In this document: piece by piece, positions 18,294 to 27,400 of the stretch | Numbering within the stretch: position 1 is the stretch's first letter | How the letters are laid out: every line of letters starts with the position of its first letter | Assembly (NCBI RefSeq): GCF_026552795.1 | Contig: NZ_JANFPI010000002.1 | Location: 558,001-622,000 of the forward strand | DNA: 64,000 nucleotides | Source: Ectorhizobium quercum | GTDB lineage: Bacteria > Pseudomonadota > Alphaproteobacteria > Rhizobiales > Rhizobiaceae | Reading direction: 5' to 3' | Notes under the pieces: generated by a model | The model's database searches: none | Seen by the model: only the letters and a program-made list of their open reading frames with translations | Told to the model about the DNA's origin: nothing | Position numbers and translations under genes: made by a program

Positions 18294-18485
18294 ATGCTGC
18301 CGGACGTGACGTCACCCGCACTCTATCTCGCGATCCTGATCGCCGCGATCCCCTATGCCGCGCGCTATTTCGCCGACCGCAGCGAGACTGCCGCAGCGGA
18401 ACGTGTCTCGATCCTGACGCGCCACCCGTTCACGGTCGGCACGTTCATGACGGCAGCGCTCGGCGTCTATCTCTTCAACGCCTGA
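18294..18485 (+). CDS. 63-residue small membrane protein
   Basis: The frame starts at ATG 18294, four bases after a very strong ribosome site (GGAGAGGAGGAG); an upstream ATG at 18276 overlaps that site and is unlikely. Two hydrophobic segments (LYLAILIAAIPYAARYF and PFTVGTFMTAALGVYLF) flank a charged middle. I do not recognise the family. It is 113 bases downstream of the accessory ftsH on the same strand, so it may be co-expressed, although a stem-loop lies between. Confidence 0.6.
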   Translation: MLPDVTSPALYLAILIAAIPYAARYFADRSETAAAERVSILTRHPFTVGTFMTAALGVYLFNA

Positions 18486-18515
18486 AACTTGGTTTTGCGA
18501 TCTTCCGCTTCCGCG

Positions 18516-19217
18516 TCAGGCGTCGGGCGCGCAGGGGATGCCCGGATCGTCCTCGCCCTTCGTGAGGTCGAACAGGGTGGCGTCGTCTCCATTCACCCAC
18601 CAGACGAGCGCATCGCCGGCATATTTCGCCCCGGAGGCGGCGATGACGTTCGCCGCGACGGTGAAGGTCTCGCCGCGCGTCAGCGTCACCAGCGACACGG
18701 CGCCGGCATTGATATAATCGGCGATGACGGTTTCCTCGCCGCAGCGATAGGCGACCTGGTTGCGCTCTACGGCATCCGCGCCCGGCACCGCGATCGAGAT
18801 CTGTGCCCGCTCGTCGCTGCGTGCCAGAACGGCCAGCGGCTTGCCTGCATCGTCGGAAAGCGTCAGCTTGCGGGTTTCCTCGTCATAGGAAAAACCGGCA
18901 GCCCCGGTCAGAACCTCGAAGAACCGCGCCTCCTGGTCCATCGCCGCCGGCGGGCAGGCCATGCGCGTCGCCGCCGCAGGACCGAAGTCGATCGCAGCAC
19001 CTTCCGCCGTCAACTGGCCGCGGTAGCGATTGCAGCCGCCCTGGCCGAAAAACGTGCCGTCGGCGGAAATCTCCAGCGTCGTCTGCAACCGGTCGACGAC
19101 ACCGCCGCCACCGATATCCTCGGCAAGCCAGCGCCCTTGCAGCGTGGCGGGAACATCGGCGGCGACGGCCGACGAGGCGGCAAGCAGGCCGAGGCAAACG
19201 GCGAGAACGGACTTCAT
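18516..19217 (-). CDS. Secreted META-domain / MliC-like fusion protein
   Basis: 233 residues with a signal peptide (MKSVLAVCLGLLAASSAVAA). Residues about 23-130 are a META domain (HslJ-type): LQGRWLAEDI, GGCNRYRGQ and MACPPAAMDQEARFFEVL are its hallmarks. Residues about 150-233 look like a C-type lysozyme inhibitor (MliC): VAYRCGEE, VTLTRGETF, ASGAKYAGDALVWWVNGDDA. The two domains usually occur in separate proteins. It probably acts in the periplasm, protecting peptidoglycan or responding to envelope stress. No lipobox is seen. Confidence 0.8.
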   Translation of the reverse strand: MKSVLAVCLGLLAASSAVAADVPATLQGRWLAEDIGGGGVVDRLQTTLEISADGTFFGQGGCNRYRGQLTAEGAAIDFGPAAATRMACPPAAMDQEARFFEVLTGAAGFSYDEETRKLTLSDDAGKPLAVLARSDERAQISIAVPGADAVERNQVAYRCGEETVIADYINAGAVSLVTLTRGETFTVAANVIAASGAKYAGDALVWWVNGDDATLFDLTKGEDDPGIPCAPDA

Positions 19218-19360
19218 GGGGCATTCCTTCGGTTACGTGTCCGGGCAGATGTGGGGCGCGGCGCGCGAAAGTCAAAGCCTGAAATTCGCACTTTCGCCTT
19301 GTGGGACGCCCGTATCGGGGTTAGATCGGGGCCGAAAAGCAAAGCAGACGGTATTTTCCC

Positions 19361-20533
19361 ATGACTGAGGCTGCATCTTCCCGGCGCCGGATCACCATCC
19401 TCGGCTCCACGGGCTCCATCGGCACGAATACGCTCGATGTCGTCGCCGGCCTCGGCGGCCGCGAGGCGTTCGACGTGATGGCCCTGACCGGAAACGGCAA
19501 TATCCGCCTGCTCGCCGAACAGGCGAAGACCTTCGGCGCCCGCCTCGCCGTCACCGCCAGCGACGACCATTACGCCGACCTGAAGGATGCCCTGTCCGGC
19601 ACCGGCATTGCGGTCGCCGCCGGCAAATCCGGTCTGGCGGAAGCCGCCGCCGCGGACGCGGGCTGGGTCATGGCCGCCATCGTCGGCACCGCCGGTCTTG
19701 CCCCGACGCTGACCGCGGCGCGGCGCGGCGCGGATATCGCGCTCGCCAACAAGGAATGCCTCGTCTCGGCGGGCCGGCTGTTCGTCGAGGCCGTCAGCAA
19801 GGGCGGCGGCAGGCTCCTGCCGGTCGACAGCGAGCACAATGCGATTTTCCAGGTGCTGGAGGAAAACCAGCGCCACGCGCTGGAGCGCATCATCCTCACC
19901 GCCTCGGGCGGCCCGTTCCGCAACTGGACCTTGCGGCAGATGGGATCCGTCACCGTCGAAACGGCCCGCGCCCACCCGAACTGGTCGATGGGCCTGAAAA
20001 TATCCATCGACAGCGCCTCCCTGTTCAACAAGGCGCTGGAGATGATCGAGGCCCAGCAGCTTTTCCGTCTCAGGCCTGACCAGATCGAGGTCGTCGTGCA
20101 TCCGCAATCGGTCATCCACTCGATGGTGGGTTATGCCGACGGTTCCGTGCTTGCCCAGCTCGGCTGTCCGGACATGCGCACTGCCATCGGCTATGCGCTG
20201 ACCTATCCGCGGAGAACCGCCCTGCCCGTCGAGCGGCTGGATTTCGCCCGGATCGCCCGGCTCGATTTCGAAGCGCCCGATCCCGAGCGATTTCCCGCCC
20301 TGCGCCTTGCCCGGGAAGCGATGGAAGCCGGCGGGGTGGCCGGCGCCGTGCTGAATGGCGCCAAGGAAGTGGCGCTCGATGCCTTCATCGCTGAGCGCAT
20401 CCGCTTCCTCGACATGCCCCGCATCGTCGAGCGGACGATGGCGATGCTGTCGCAGATGCCCGCCGCCGCCTCGATAGAGGATGTGTTCGCCGCCGACGAA
20501 AAAGCCCGGCAGGTGGCCGCCGGGCTTCTGTAA
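19361..20533 (+). CDS. dxr: 1-deoxy-D-xylulose 5-phosphate reductoisomerase
   Basis: 390 residues. Converts DXP to 2-C-methyl-D-erythritol 4-phosphate with NADPH and a divalent metal, the second step of the non-mevalonate isoprenoid pathway. Landmarks: NADPH-binding ILGSTGSIGTNTLDV, ALANKECLVSAG, VDSEHNAIFQ, ILTASGGPFR, NWSMGLKISIDSASLFNKAL and VVVHPQSVIHSMV. It stands outside the rseP-bamA cluster where dxr is often found. Its last codons contain a stem-loop that looks like the terminator of the converging hemA gene. Confidence 0.95.
   Translation: MTEAASSRRRITILGSTGSIGTNTLDVVAGLGGREAFDVMALTGNGNIRLLAEQAKTFGARLAVTASDDHYADLKDALSGTGIAVAAGKSGLAEAAAADAGWVMAAIVGTAGLAPTLTAARRGADIALANKECLVSAGRLFVEAVSKGGGRLLPVDSEHNAIFQVLEENQRHALERIILTASGGPFRNWTLRQMGSVTVETARAHPNWSMGLKISIDSASLFNKALEMIEAQQLFRLRPDQIEVVVHPQSVIHSMVGYADGSVLAQLGCPDMRTAIGYALTYPRRTALPVERLDFARIARLDFEAPDPERFPALRLAREAMEAGGVAGAVLNGAKEVALDAFIAERIRFLDMPRIVERTMAMLSQMPAAASIEDVFAADEKARQVAAGLL
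20500..20527 (-). terminator. Probable hemA intrinsic terminator embedded in the dxr 3' end
   Basis: AAGCCCGGC (20502-20510) and GCCGGGCTT (20519-20527) form a perfect 9-base-pair stem with an 8-base loop. Read on the minus strand the stem is followed by TTTTT-C (GGGCTTTTTC), the form of an intrinsic terminator, 55 bases past the hemA stop. On the plus strand the T-run is weak (CTTCTG). Confidence 0.7.
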
Positions 20534-20535
20534 TC

Positions 20536-20561
20536 GCCGGAGGCCTTCGGGGCTTTCCGGC
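20536..20561. terminator. GC-rich stem-loop between dxr and hemA
   Basis: GCCGGA (20536-20541) pairs with TCCGGC (20556-20561), with partial pairing inside. It lies just after the dxr stop in the 48-base gap between convergent genes. No T-run; weak evidence for termination. Confidence 0.3.
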
Positions 20562-20581
20562 CGGTCTCGTCGTGAGTGGTT

Positions 20582-21796
20582 TCAGGCAACCGCCCGGGAA
20601 AGCGCACAGCGCGACCACAGGCTGTGCAGCGCGCCGACCAGATGCTCGATATCGGCATCCGTATGCAGCGGCGTCGGCGTGAAGCGCAGGCGCTCCGTCT
20701 TGCGCGGCACCGTCGGGAAGTTGATCGGCTGCACGTAGATATTGAAGTCGTCCAGCAGGATATCCGAGATCCACTTGCACTTCGCCGCATCGCCGACCAT
20801 CACCGGAACGATGTGGCTCGGGTTCGGCATGTGCGGAATGCCCTTGGCCTCGAGGGCGGCACGCAGCTTGCGCACCCGGTCCTTATGGCGGGCGCGTTCC
20901 ATCTGGCTGACCTTCAGGTGGCGGATCGAGGCGAGCGCGCCGGCGGCCAGCGCCGGCGGCAGCGCCGTCGAGAAGATGAAGCCGGAGCCGAAGGAGCGGA
21001 TGAAGTCGCACACCGCGGCCGAGCCCGTGATGAAGCCGCCCATGACGCCGAAGGCCTTGCCCAGCGTGCCTTCCAGAATGGTGACGCGGTCCATCAACCC
21101 CTCGCGCTCGGCGATGCCGCCGCCGCGCGGGCCGTACATGCCGACCGCATGAACCTCGTCGAGATAGGTCATGGCGCCGTATTTGTCGGCAAGGTCGCAG
21201 ATTTCCTTGATGGGCGCGATGTCGCCGTCCATCGAATAGACCGATTCGAACGCGATCAGCTTCGGCGCCGCCGGATCGGCAAGCCGCAGCTTTTCCTCGA
21301 GATCGGCCAGATCGTTGTGCTTGAAGATCACGCGCTCGCACTTGCCGTAGCGGATGCCCTCGATCATCGACGCATGGTTCAGCGCATCGGAAAAGATGAT
21401 GAGGCCGGGGACCTTCGCGCCGAGCGTGCCGAGCGCCGTCCAGTTGGACACGTAGCCGGAGGTGAACGTCAGGGCGGCTTCCTTGCCGTGCAGGTCGGCG
21501 AGTTCCTGCTCCAGCAGGACATGATAGTGAGTGGTGCCAGAAATATTCCGGGTGCCTCCCGCACCCGCGCCACAGTGCTCGATGGCCTGTTTCATAGCCT
21601 CGATCACGGTCGGATGCTGGCCCATGCCGAGATAATCGTTGGAACACCACACCGTGACTTCGCGTTCGCCGTCGCTTGTGTGGCGGGTCGCCCTCGGAAA
21701 ATTGCCGCGATGCCGTTCGAGATCGGCGAAAATGCGGTAGCGCCCTTCCTGGTGCAGGCTATCCAGCTCGCTTTTGAAAAATGCTTCGAAATCCAT
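20582..21796 (-). CDS. hemA: 5-aminolevulinate synthase
   Basis: 404 residues. Condenses glycine and succinyl-CoA to 5-aminolevulinate with PLP, the first step of haem synthesis by the C4 route typical of alphaproteobacteria. Landmarks: [54 protein letters not shown] and the PLP-lysine motif [16 protein letters not shown] at 21796 gives the standard [11 protein letters not shown] start; the upstream in-frame extension is not plausible. A consensus FNR/FixK box lies 147 bases upstream, suggesting low-oxygen induction. Confidence 0.96.
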   Translation of the reverse strand: MDFEAFFKSELDSLHQEGRYRIFADLERHRGNFPRATRHTSDGEREVTVWCSNDYLGMGQHPTVIEAMKQAIEHCGAGAGGTRNISGTTHYHVLLEQELADLHGKEAALTFTSGYVSNWTALGTLGAKVPGLIIFSDALNHASMIEGIRYGKCERVIFKHNDLADLEEKLRLADPAAPKLIAFESVYSMDGDIAPIKEICDLADKYGAMTYLDEVHAVGMYGPRGGGIAEREGLMDRVTILEGTLGKAFGVMGGFITGSAAVCDFIRSFGSGFIFSTALPPALAAGALASIRHLKVSQMERARHKDRVRKLRAALEAKGIPHMPNPSHIVPVMVGDAAKCKWISDILLDDFNIYVQPINFPTVPRKTERLRFTPTPLHTDADIEHLVGALHSLWSRCALSRAVA

Positions 21797-22173
21797 GACA
21801 GTCTCCAAACTTCGGCGTCCGTTTTCGATTCTGGGGGCCGGAACGTCAAGTCCGGATACCAGAAAGGCCGCCACCTGCGGCAAAAGGCGCATGCTTTTGA
21901 ATTATTCCAAACGGAACCTAGCCGAAAGACAGTGAAGAAAAATTGATTCACATCAAGGTCGGATTCTGTGTGAACCGCATCGCAACAAGACGCAATCGCT
22001 GCGAGATACGCCAAATTTTAAGAATATTAACCTAGTTTGAGTGGACTTCGATAAAAGGCACGATATTTATGGACCAACCGTGCGGCATGAAGAAACGCCC
22101 ATGCGTGCATCGGAGCAACGCTGAAAGGCGGGGACGAAGGTTAGGATATCGAGCTTCACCTGAGGAGAGTAAC
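21797..22173. promoter_or_regulatory. Divergent intergenic region between hemA and a lipoprotein gene
   Basis: The 377-base AT-richer gap carries the hemA control region and the promoter of the lipoprotein gene. The only clear motif is the FNR/FixK-type box at 21943-21956. AT-rich sequence around 22015-22035 (AATTTTAAGAATATTAACC) could hold a promoter for the plus-strand gene. I see no convincing gene in it. Confidence 0.5.
21943..21956. promoter_or_regulatory. FNR/FnrN/FixK box (anaerobox)
   Basis: TTGATTCACATCAA matches the consensus TTGAT-N4-ATCAA in all ten fixed positions. It is 147-160 bases upstream of the hemA start codon. A class II activator centred at -41.5 would put the hemA transcript start near 21908. 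Oxygen-responsive control of hemA by FNR-type proteins is established in several alphaproteobacteria. Confidence 0.75.
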
Positions 22174-22440
22174 ATGAAGAAAGCTCTTGTTGTCGTGCTG
22201 GCGGGCCTGACGCTCGCAAGCTGCACGCAAACCGAAAGAGGCGCCACGATCGGTGCCGCGTCCGGTGCCATCATCGGCGGTGCCGTGGACAATAGCTGGC
22301 GTGGCGCCGCTGTCGGCGCGGCCGTTGGCGGTGCTGCGGGCGCGGTCCTCGGATCGGTCTCCGAGCAGCCCGGCCAGTGCTACTACCGTGACCGCTACGG
22401 CCGCCGTTACATCGACGCCTGCCCGCGCGGCTATCGCTGA
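22174..22440 (+). CDS. Small glycine-zipper outer-membrane lipoprotein
   Basis: 88 residues. A lipoprotein signal peptide with lipobox LTLASC gives Cys as the mature N-terminus. The middle is a glycine zipper (GAASGAIIGGAVDNSWRGAA and GAAVGGAAGAVLG), as in SlyB/Rick_17kDa-like proteins that insert in or near the outer membrane. The C-terminus has a Tyr/Arg/Cys-rich tail (CYYRDRYGRRYIDACPRGYR). The ribosome site GAGGAG is close to the ATG. Followed by an intrinsic terminator. Confidence 0.8.
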   Translation: MKKALVVVLAGLTLASCTQTERGATIGAASGAIIGGAVDNSWRGAAVGAAVGGAAGAVLGSVSEQPGQCYYRDRYGRRYIDACPRGYR

Positions 22441-22459
22441 CGACAAAAATAAGCCACAG

Positions 22460-22489
22460 GGACGCGCCTTCATGGGAGGCGCGTCCTTT
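22460..22489 (+). terminator. Terminator after the lipoprotein gene
   Basis: GGACGCGCC (22460-22468) and GGCGCGTCC (22478-22486) form a perfect 9-base-pair stem with a 9-base loop, followed by TTT. Confidence 0.65.
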
Positions 22490-22545
22490 CACCCGTGCCG
22501 AAAGGCGCTGTTTCTGCATGATGCGCAGAACGGATAAATGGCTTG

Positions 22546-24471
22546 ATGCTGAAAAGAGGGACACGTCCGGTTTTGAGTAATGCGTATTCTCGGGCAGGCC
22601 TCATCGGCACGCTCGCGGGGGCAGTGTTTCTGGCACCCGCACTTGCCCGGCCCGTTCAGGCCTTCGAACTGTTCGGCATCCACCTCTTCGGCAAACGCGA
22701 GGAAGCGGTGGTGGTCTCCGACCCCGTGCATTACGAGCTGACGCTCGAAGCGCCCGGCGCGGAGAGCGATCTCCTCGAAACGCTCCAGAACGCCTCCGAA
22801 CTCTACAACGGCCGCGAAGACCCGGTCTCCGGCGACCTCGGCGTCGTCGTGAAGGCGCGCGACGACCGCGAGCGCCTGATCGCGGCGCTGTATGAAAATG
22901 CCCGCTACGGCGGCGTGGTGCGGGTCAGCGTCGCCGGTCAGGATATCGATTCGCTGCCGCCGAACCCGACCTTTCCGCGAAACCGCCCGGTTCCGGTACG
23001 TGTGACGGTGGAGCCAGGCCCCGTCTTCCGGCTCGGCCACATCCATCTGGAAGGGGAAGCGGCGGGCCGCAATCCGGTGGATCTCGGGCTTGAGCCCGGC
23101 GGCGAAGCCGGTTCGCTGCGCATCCTGCGCGCCGGCGAGCGCCTGGTCGCCGCCTTCCGCAACGAAGGCCGTCCGCTTGCCAGGCTCGACAGGCGTGAAG
23201 TGGTGGCCGATCACGCGACGCAGACGGTGGACGTGACGCTTGCCGCAACCGGCGGGCCGGTCGCGCCGGTCGGCAGCGTCACCGTCACCGGCACGGAGAA
23301 GGTCGATAGCGGGTTCGTGCGGGATTATTCGCGCCTCAACGCCGGTCAACCCTTCAGCCCGGAAGACATGAAGAAAGCGGCGGATCGCCTGCGCAACCTC
23401 AGCGTTTTCTCCAGCGTCACCATCAAGGAGGCGAACGCGCTCGCCCCGGACGGCACCATCCCGGTCAGCATCGAGGTCGCGGAAGGCAAGCACCGCTATT
23501 TCGGCTTCGGCGCCCAGATGTCGACGACCGATGGCGCCGGCCTGTCCGGTTACTGGGGCCACCGCAACCTGTTCGGCAAGGCCGAAACGCTGAAATTCGA
23601 AGGCTCCGTGTCCCGTCTGGGCGAAACGACCGACGTAACCGGCCTCGACTATCTGGCGGGCGTCACGTTCTCCAAGCCCGGCATCTTCGTGCCCGAAGCC
23701 CGCCTCGACGCCAGCATCATCGCCAAGACGGAGCACCCGGATACCTACGAGGCGAACTCGATCACCGCCGCGACAAGCATCACCTACGAACTCAACGACC
23801 GCGACACGGTGAGCGGCGGCGGCGAAATCGACTGGTCGAAGACGACCGACGCCTTCGGCGAAAACGAATACCTGACCGTGTCCCTGCCGGTCACGGCCAA
23901 GCGCGACGCCCGCGACAACAAGCTCGACCCCGCCAATGGCTATACGGTCTCGCTGGCGGCGAAGCCGAGCTACGAAATCAACGGCGGAACCTTCTTCTCG
24001 TCGGTCGAGGGCACGGTGACGGGTTACAAGGGCCTCGGCGAGAACAACCGCGTGGTGCTGGCCGGCAAAGGCGCGCTCGGCACGCTCATCGGCACCGACG
24101 ATCTTGCGAAGATCCCGACGACACGGCGCTTCTTCGCCGGCGGCGGCGGCTCGGTGCGCGGTTATTCCTATCAGGAGATATCGCCCTACAACGATGCCGG
24201 CGACGCAACCGGAGGGCGTTCCTACGCGCTTGCCTCCGCCGAAGTGCGCATCAAGGTGACGGAGACGATCGGCGTCGTTCCCTTCATCGACGCGGGCACC
24301 GTCTCGACCGAAATGGTGCCCGATTTCTCCGACATCCGCGCGGGCGCCGGTCTCGGCGTGCGGTATTCGACACCTTTCGGCCCGCTTCGCCTTGATGTTG
24401 CCGTTCCGTTGAACAAATACGACAATGGCACCAAATACGGTATCTATGCGGGGATCGGTCAGGCATTCTGA
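22546..24471 (+). CDS. tamA: Translocation and assembly module outer-membrane protein TamA (Omp85 family)
   Basis: 641 residues from ATG 22546 (TTG at 22543 also possible). A signal peptide (LIGTLAGAVFLAPALARPVQA) is followed by POTRA repeats (about residues 40-290; YGGVVRVSVAGQDID and FRLGHIHLEGE regions) and a C-terminal 16-strand barrel. The conserved FFAGGGGSVRGYSYQEISP and the final Phe (GIGQAF) support Omp85 membership. With TamB it inserts a subset of outer-membrane proteins and supports envelope lipid homeostasis. Paired with tamB 28 bases downstream. Confidence 0.93.
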   Translation: MLKRGTRPVLSNAYSRAGLIGTLAGAVFLAPALARPVQAFELFGIHLFGKREEAVVVSDPVHYELTLEAPGAESDLLETLQNASELYNGREDPVSGDLGVVVKARDDRERLIAALYENARYGGVVRVSVAGQDIDSLPPNPTFPRNRPVPVRVTVEPGPVFRLGHIHLEGEAAGRNPVDLGLEPGGEAGSLRILRAGERLVAAFRNEGRPLARLDRREVVADHATQTVDVTLAATGGPVAPVGSVTVTGTEKVDSGFVRDYSRLNAGQPFSPEDMKKAADRLRNLSVFSSVTIKEANALAPDGTIPVSIEVAEGKHRYFGFGAQMSTTDGAGLSGYWGHRNLFGKAETLKFEGSVSRLGETTDVTGLDYLAGVTFSKPGIFVPEARLDASIIAKTEHPDTYEANSITAATSITYELNDRDTVSGGGEIDWSKTTDAFGENEYLTVSLPVTAKRDARDNKLDPANGYTVSLAAKPSYEINGGTFFSSVEGTVTGYKGLGENNRVVLAGKGALGTLIGTDDLAKIPTTRRFFAGGGGSVRGYSYQEISPYNDAGDATGGRSYALASAEVRIKVTETIGVVPFIDAGTVSTEMVPDFSDIRAGAGLGVRYSTPFGPLRLDVAVPLNKYDNGTKYGIYAGIGQAF

Positions 24472-24499
24472 CCGCAAGAGAGCGAAAAGAACGGGTTAG

Positions 24500-27400
24500 A
24501 TGGCTTCTCAAACGCGCCGCGCAGGCCGGTTTGCGCGAATCGCCGGCATCGTCCTGGCGTCCATTCTGGCAATCGTCGTCCTGGTCGTCGCGCTGACGGG
24601 CCTGCTGCCCGTCGGCGGGCAGCTCGTTGCCGGCCTCGTCTCGTCGCTCGCCTCCAACGAGGAGCGGTCCGTCACCATCTCGCCGCCGAGCGGCCTTCTC
24701 ACCGGCAGGCTGCGCATCGAAACCATCACCGTCGGCGACCGCGACGGCACCTATGCCGAAATCCGCGATCTCGCCGTCGACTGGTCGCCCCTGTCGCTCG
24801 TTCGCGGCGCCTTCCGCGCCAGCCTCGTCTCGGCCGAAAGCATATCGCTGTCGCGCCGGCCGCTGCCCTCCGAAACGACCAGCGAAAGCACCGGCTTCTC
24901 GCTTCCTCTCGCCATCGAGATCGAGCGGGTTTCCGTGCCCGACATCGCCATCGCCGAGGCCGTTCTCGGCCAGCCTTTCGCGCTGGCGCTGACCGGCGCC
25001 GTCGACGCGAACAACGAATCCGCCGGGCTGACGCTCGACATTGCCAGCCGCACGCAGCAGGATGCCCGTGCTTCGGCCAACATCGTCTACGCTCCCGCGG
25101 AAAACCGGCTGACGCTCGAAGCCTCCGTCGCGGAACCGGAAGGCGGCATGCTGGCGCGCCTCGCCAATCTTCCCGGCACGCCGTCCGTGGCCCTCGACCT
25201 GACCGGCGAAGGCCCGCTTTCCGACTGGAGCGGTCGCCTGACCGGCACGGTCGCCGGCGAGCAGGTTCTGGCCCTCGAAGGCCGGCACCGGTTGACGGAC
25301 GAGGGCAACGCCGTCACGGTCAGCGGCGGCGGCACGCCCTCGGAGCTTCTACCGCCCGTCTTCCGCCCGCTCTTTGCCGGCGAGACCCGCATCGACATCG
25401 CCGCCCTCCTCAAGAGCGACGGGGGATTGCGCATCGACACGGGACACATCGAAAACGAATCCTTCGGCCTGAACGCCGCCGGCACCTATGACCCGGCCGG
25501 CGGCGCCAACGACCTGCAAGCCGCGCTCACCGGCGTGAACGGCCCGATCGACTTCCGCTGGCCGCTGGAAAACGGCGAGGTTCGCGCGCTGATCCGCGAT
25601 TTCGGCTTCTCCCTTTCCGGCCCCTCCGACGCGGCGCGGCTGAGCGTGACGGCGAATGTCGACTCGACCGCCCTGCCGCCCGGCAGCCTGAGCGACCTGC
25701 GATTCACGGCAACGGGCGAAAACCTCGACCTCGCCAGCCGCACGGGCCGCATCCTCGCCGAACTGACGGCCGGCGGAAGCACGTTTTCCGACGAGAACCT
25801 GCAACGGCTCGTCCGCGCGCCGATCAGGCTGAACGTGCCGCTCGCGCTGGCCGGCGATGCGATTGCGATCGAGAGCGCCGGGCTGGAGAGCGCCTCCATC
25901 GGCGGTTCGCTGACGGGCAGCTACGCGCTGTCGGCACAGGACTTCACCGGCGACTTCCGTCTGTTCGCGCTTCCCGGCGTGCTGCCGCCCGGCATGGCCG
26001 AAAAGCTCTCGACGACCATCGCCGCCGAAGGCCGGATCGCGGCCGGAAACGGCTCTGTCGCGCTTACCGGGCTGACGGTGACATCCGACATCGTCGGCCT
26101 GTCGGGATCGGTAGCGCTGCAAGACAATACACTCGATGCCGCCCTTGAGGGCACCCTGCCCGATATCGGCAAATTCCTCTCCGACGCCTCCGGCACGGGT
26201 ACGTTCGATCTTTCGGCAACCGGCCCGCTCGACGCCCTCGGCTTCCGGGCTAACCTCGACACGCAGAACGCCGTGCTGGCCGGCAAGACGGTGGAGCGGC
26301 TTTCGGTGACAGCGGAAGGCTCCGCCGACCGGTCCGCTCCGAGTGCCGAAGTGACGGCCAACGGCACGCTCGACGGCCAGACGCTCCAGGCCGCCGCCAG
26401 CCTCGTCTCGACGCCGGAAGGCCCGCAGATCCCCCGCCTCAGCCTGGAAGCGGGTCCCAACCGCCTGACCGGCGCGCTGCGCCTCTCGCCCGATTTCCAG
26501 CCGCGCGAGGGCCGCGTCGATTTCAATTTCCCGGACGTGTCGCTTCTGGCGGCGCTGGCCGGCCAGACCGCATCGGGCAACCTGACGGGCGATGCCGCAC
26601 TGAATGTCGTTAACGGCGTGACGGGTCTGACGGCCAAGGCATCGGGCAGCGTCGCCAGCGCCGGCGCATCGCTCGAAGGGCTGGCGCTCGACCTGTCGAT
26701 GCCAGACATCACCTCCATTGCCATCGACGGCGTGCTGTCGGCGGCCCGCGCCGGCACGCCGGACGCCGCCATCCAGAACCTGAGGCTCGACATCGCCCAT
26801 TCGGGCAACAGCACCGGCTTCACCCTCGGCGGACGCTACGACAATGCGCCCGTCGCGCTGAAGGGCGACCTGACGCAGAACGCCGGCGTCGTCACGGTCA
26901 GGCTGGACAGTTTCTCCGCCGCGCCGAAGCAGATACCGGTCAGGCTTGCCGCGCCCACCACGATCCGCGTCGAAAACGGCACCGCCTTCCTCGACGGCCT
27001 GCGCATCGCCACCGGCAACGGCACGGTTACGGTGAACGGCAGCGCCGGCAGCACGCTGAACGTCACGGCGGCGCTTGCCGCCCTGCCCGCCAGCCTCGCC
27101 GATACCTTCGTGCCGGGGCTTGCCGCCGAGGGCGCGATCTCGGGCGAGGTCAAAGCCAGCGGCGCGGTCTCCAACCCCTCCGTCGCCTACCGGCTCGACT
27201 GGGGCAGCGCCGCCACCAGCCAGACGCGCAGCGCCGGTCTCGCCCCGCTTTCGATCCGGGCGAACGGCACCTTTGCGGGCGGCAGGCTCGGCCTCGACAC
27301 CGCGGTCGATGGCGGTGGTGGCCTCACGATCACCGGCGGCGGCGGCGTCGAGACGGCGGGCAACCGCGCGCTCAACCTCACCTTCCGCGGCCGGGTCCCG

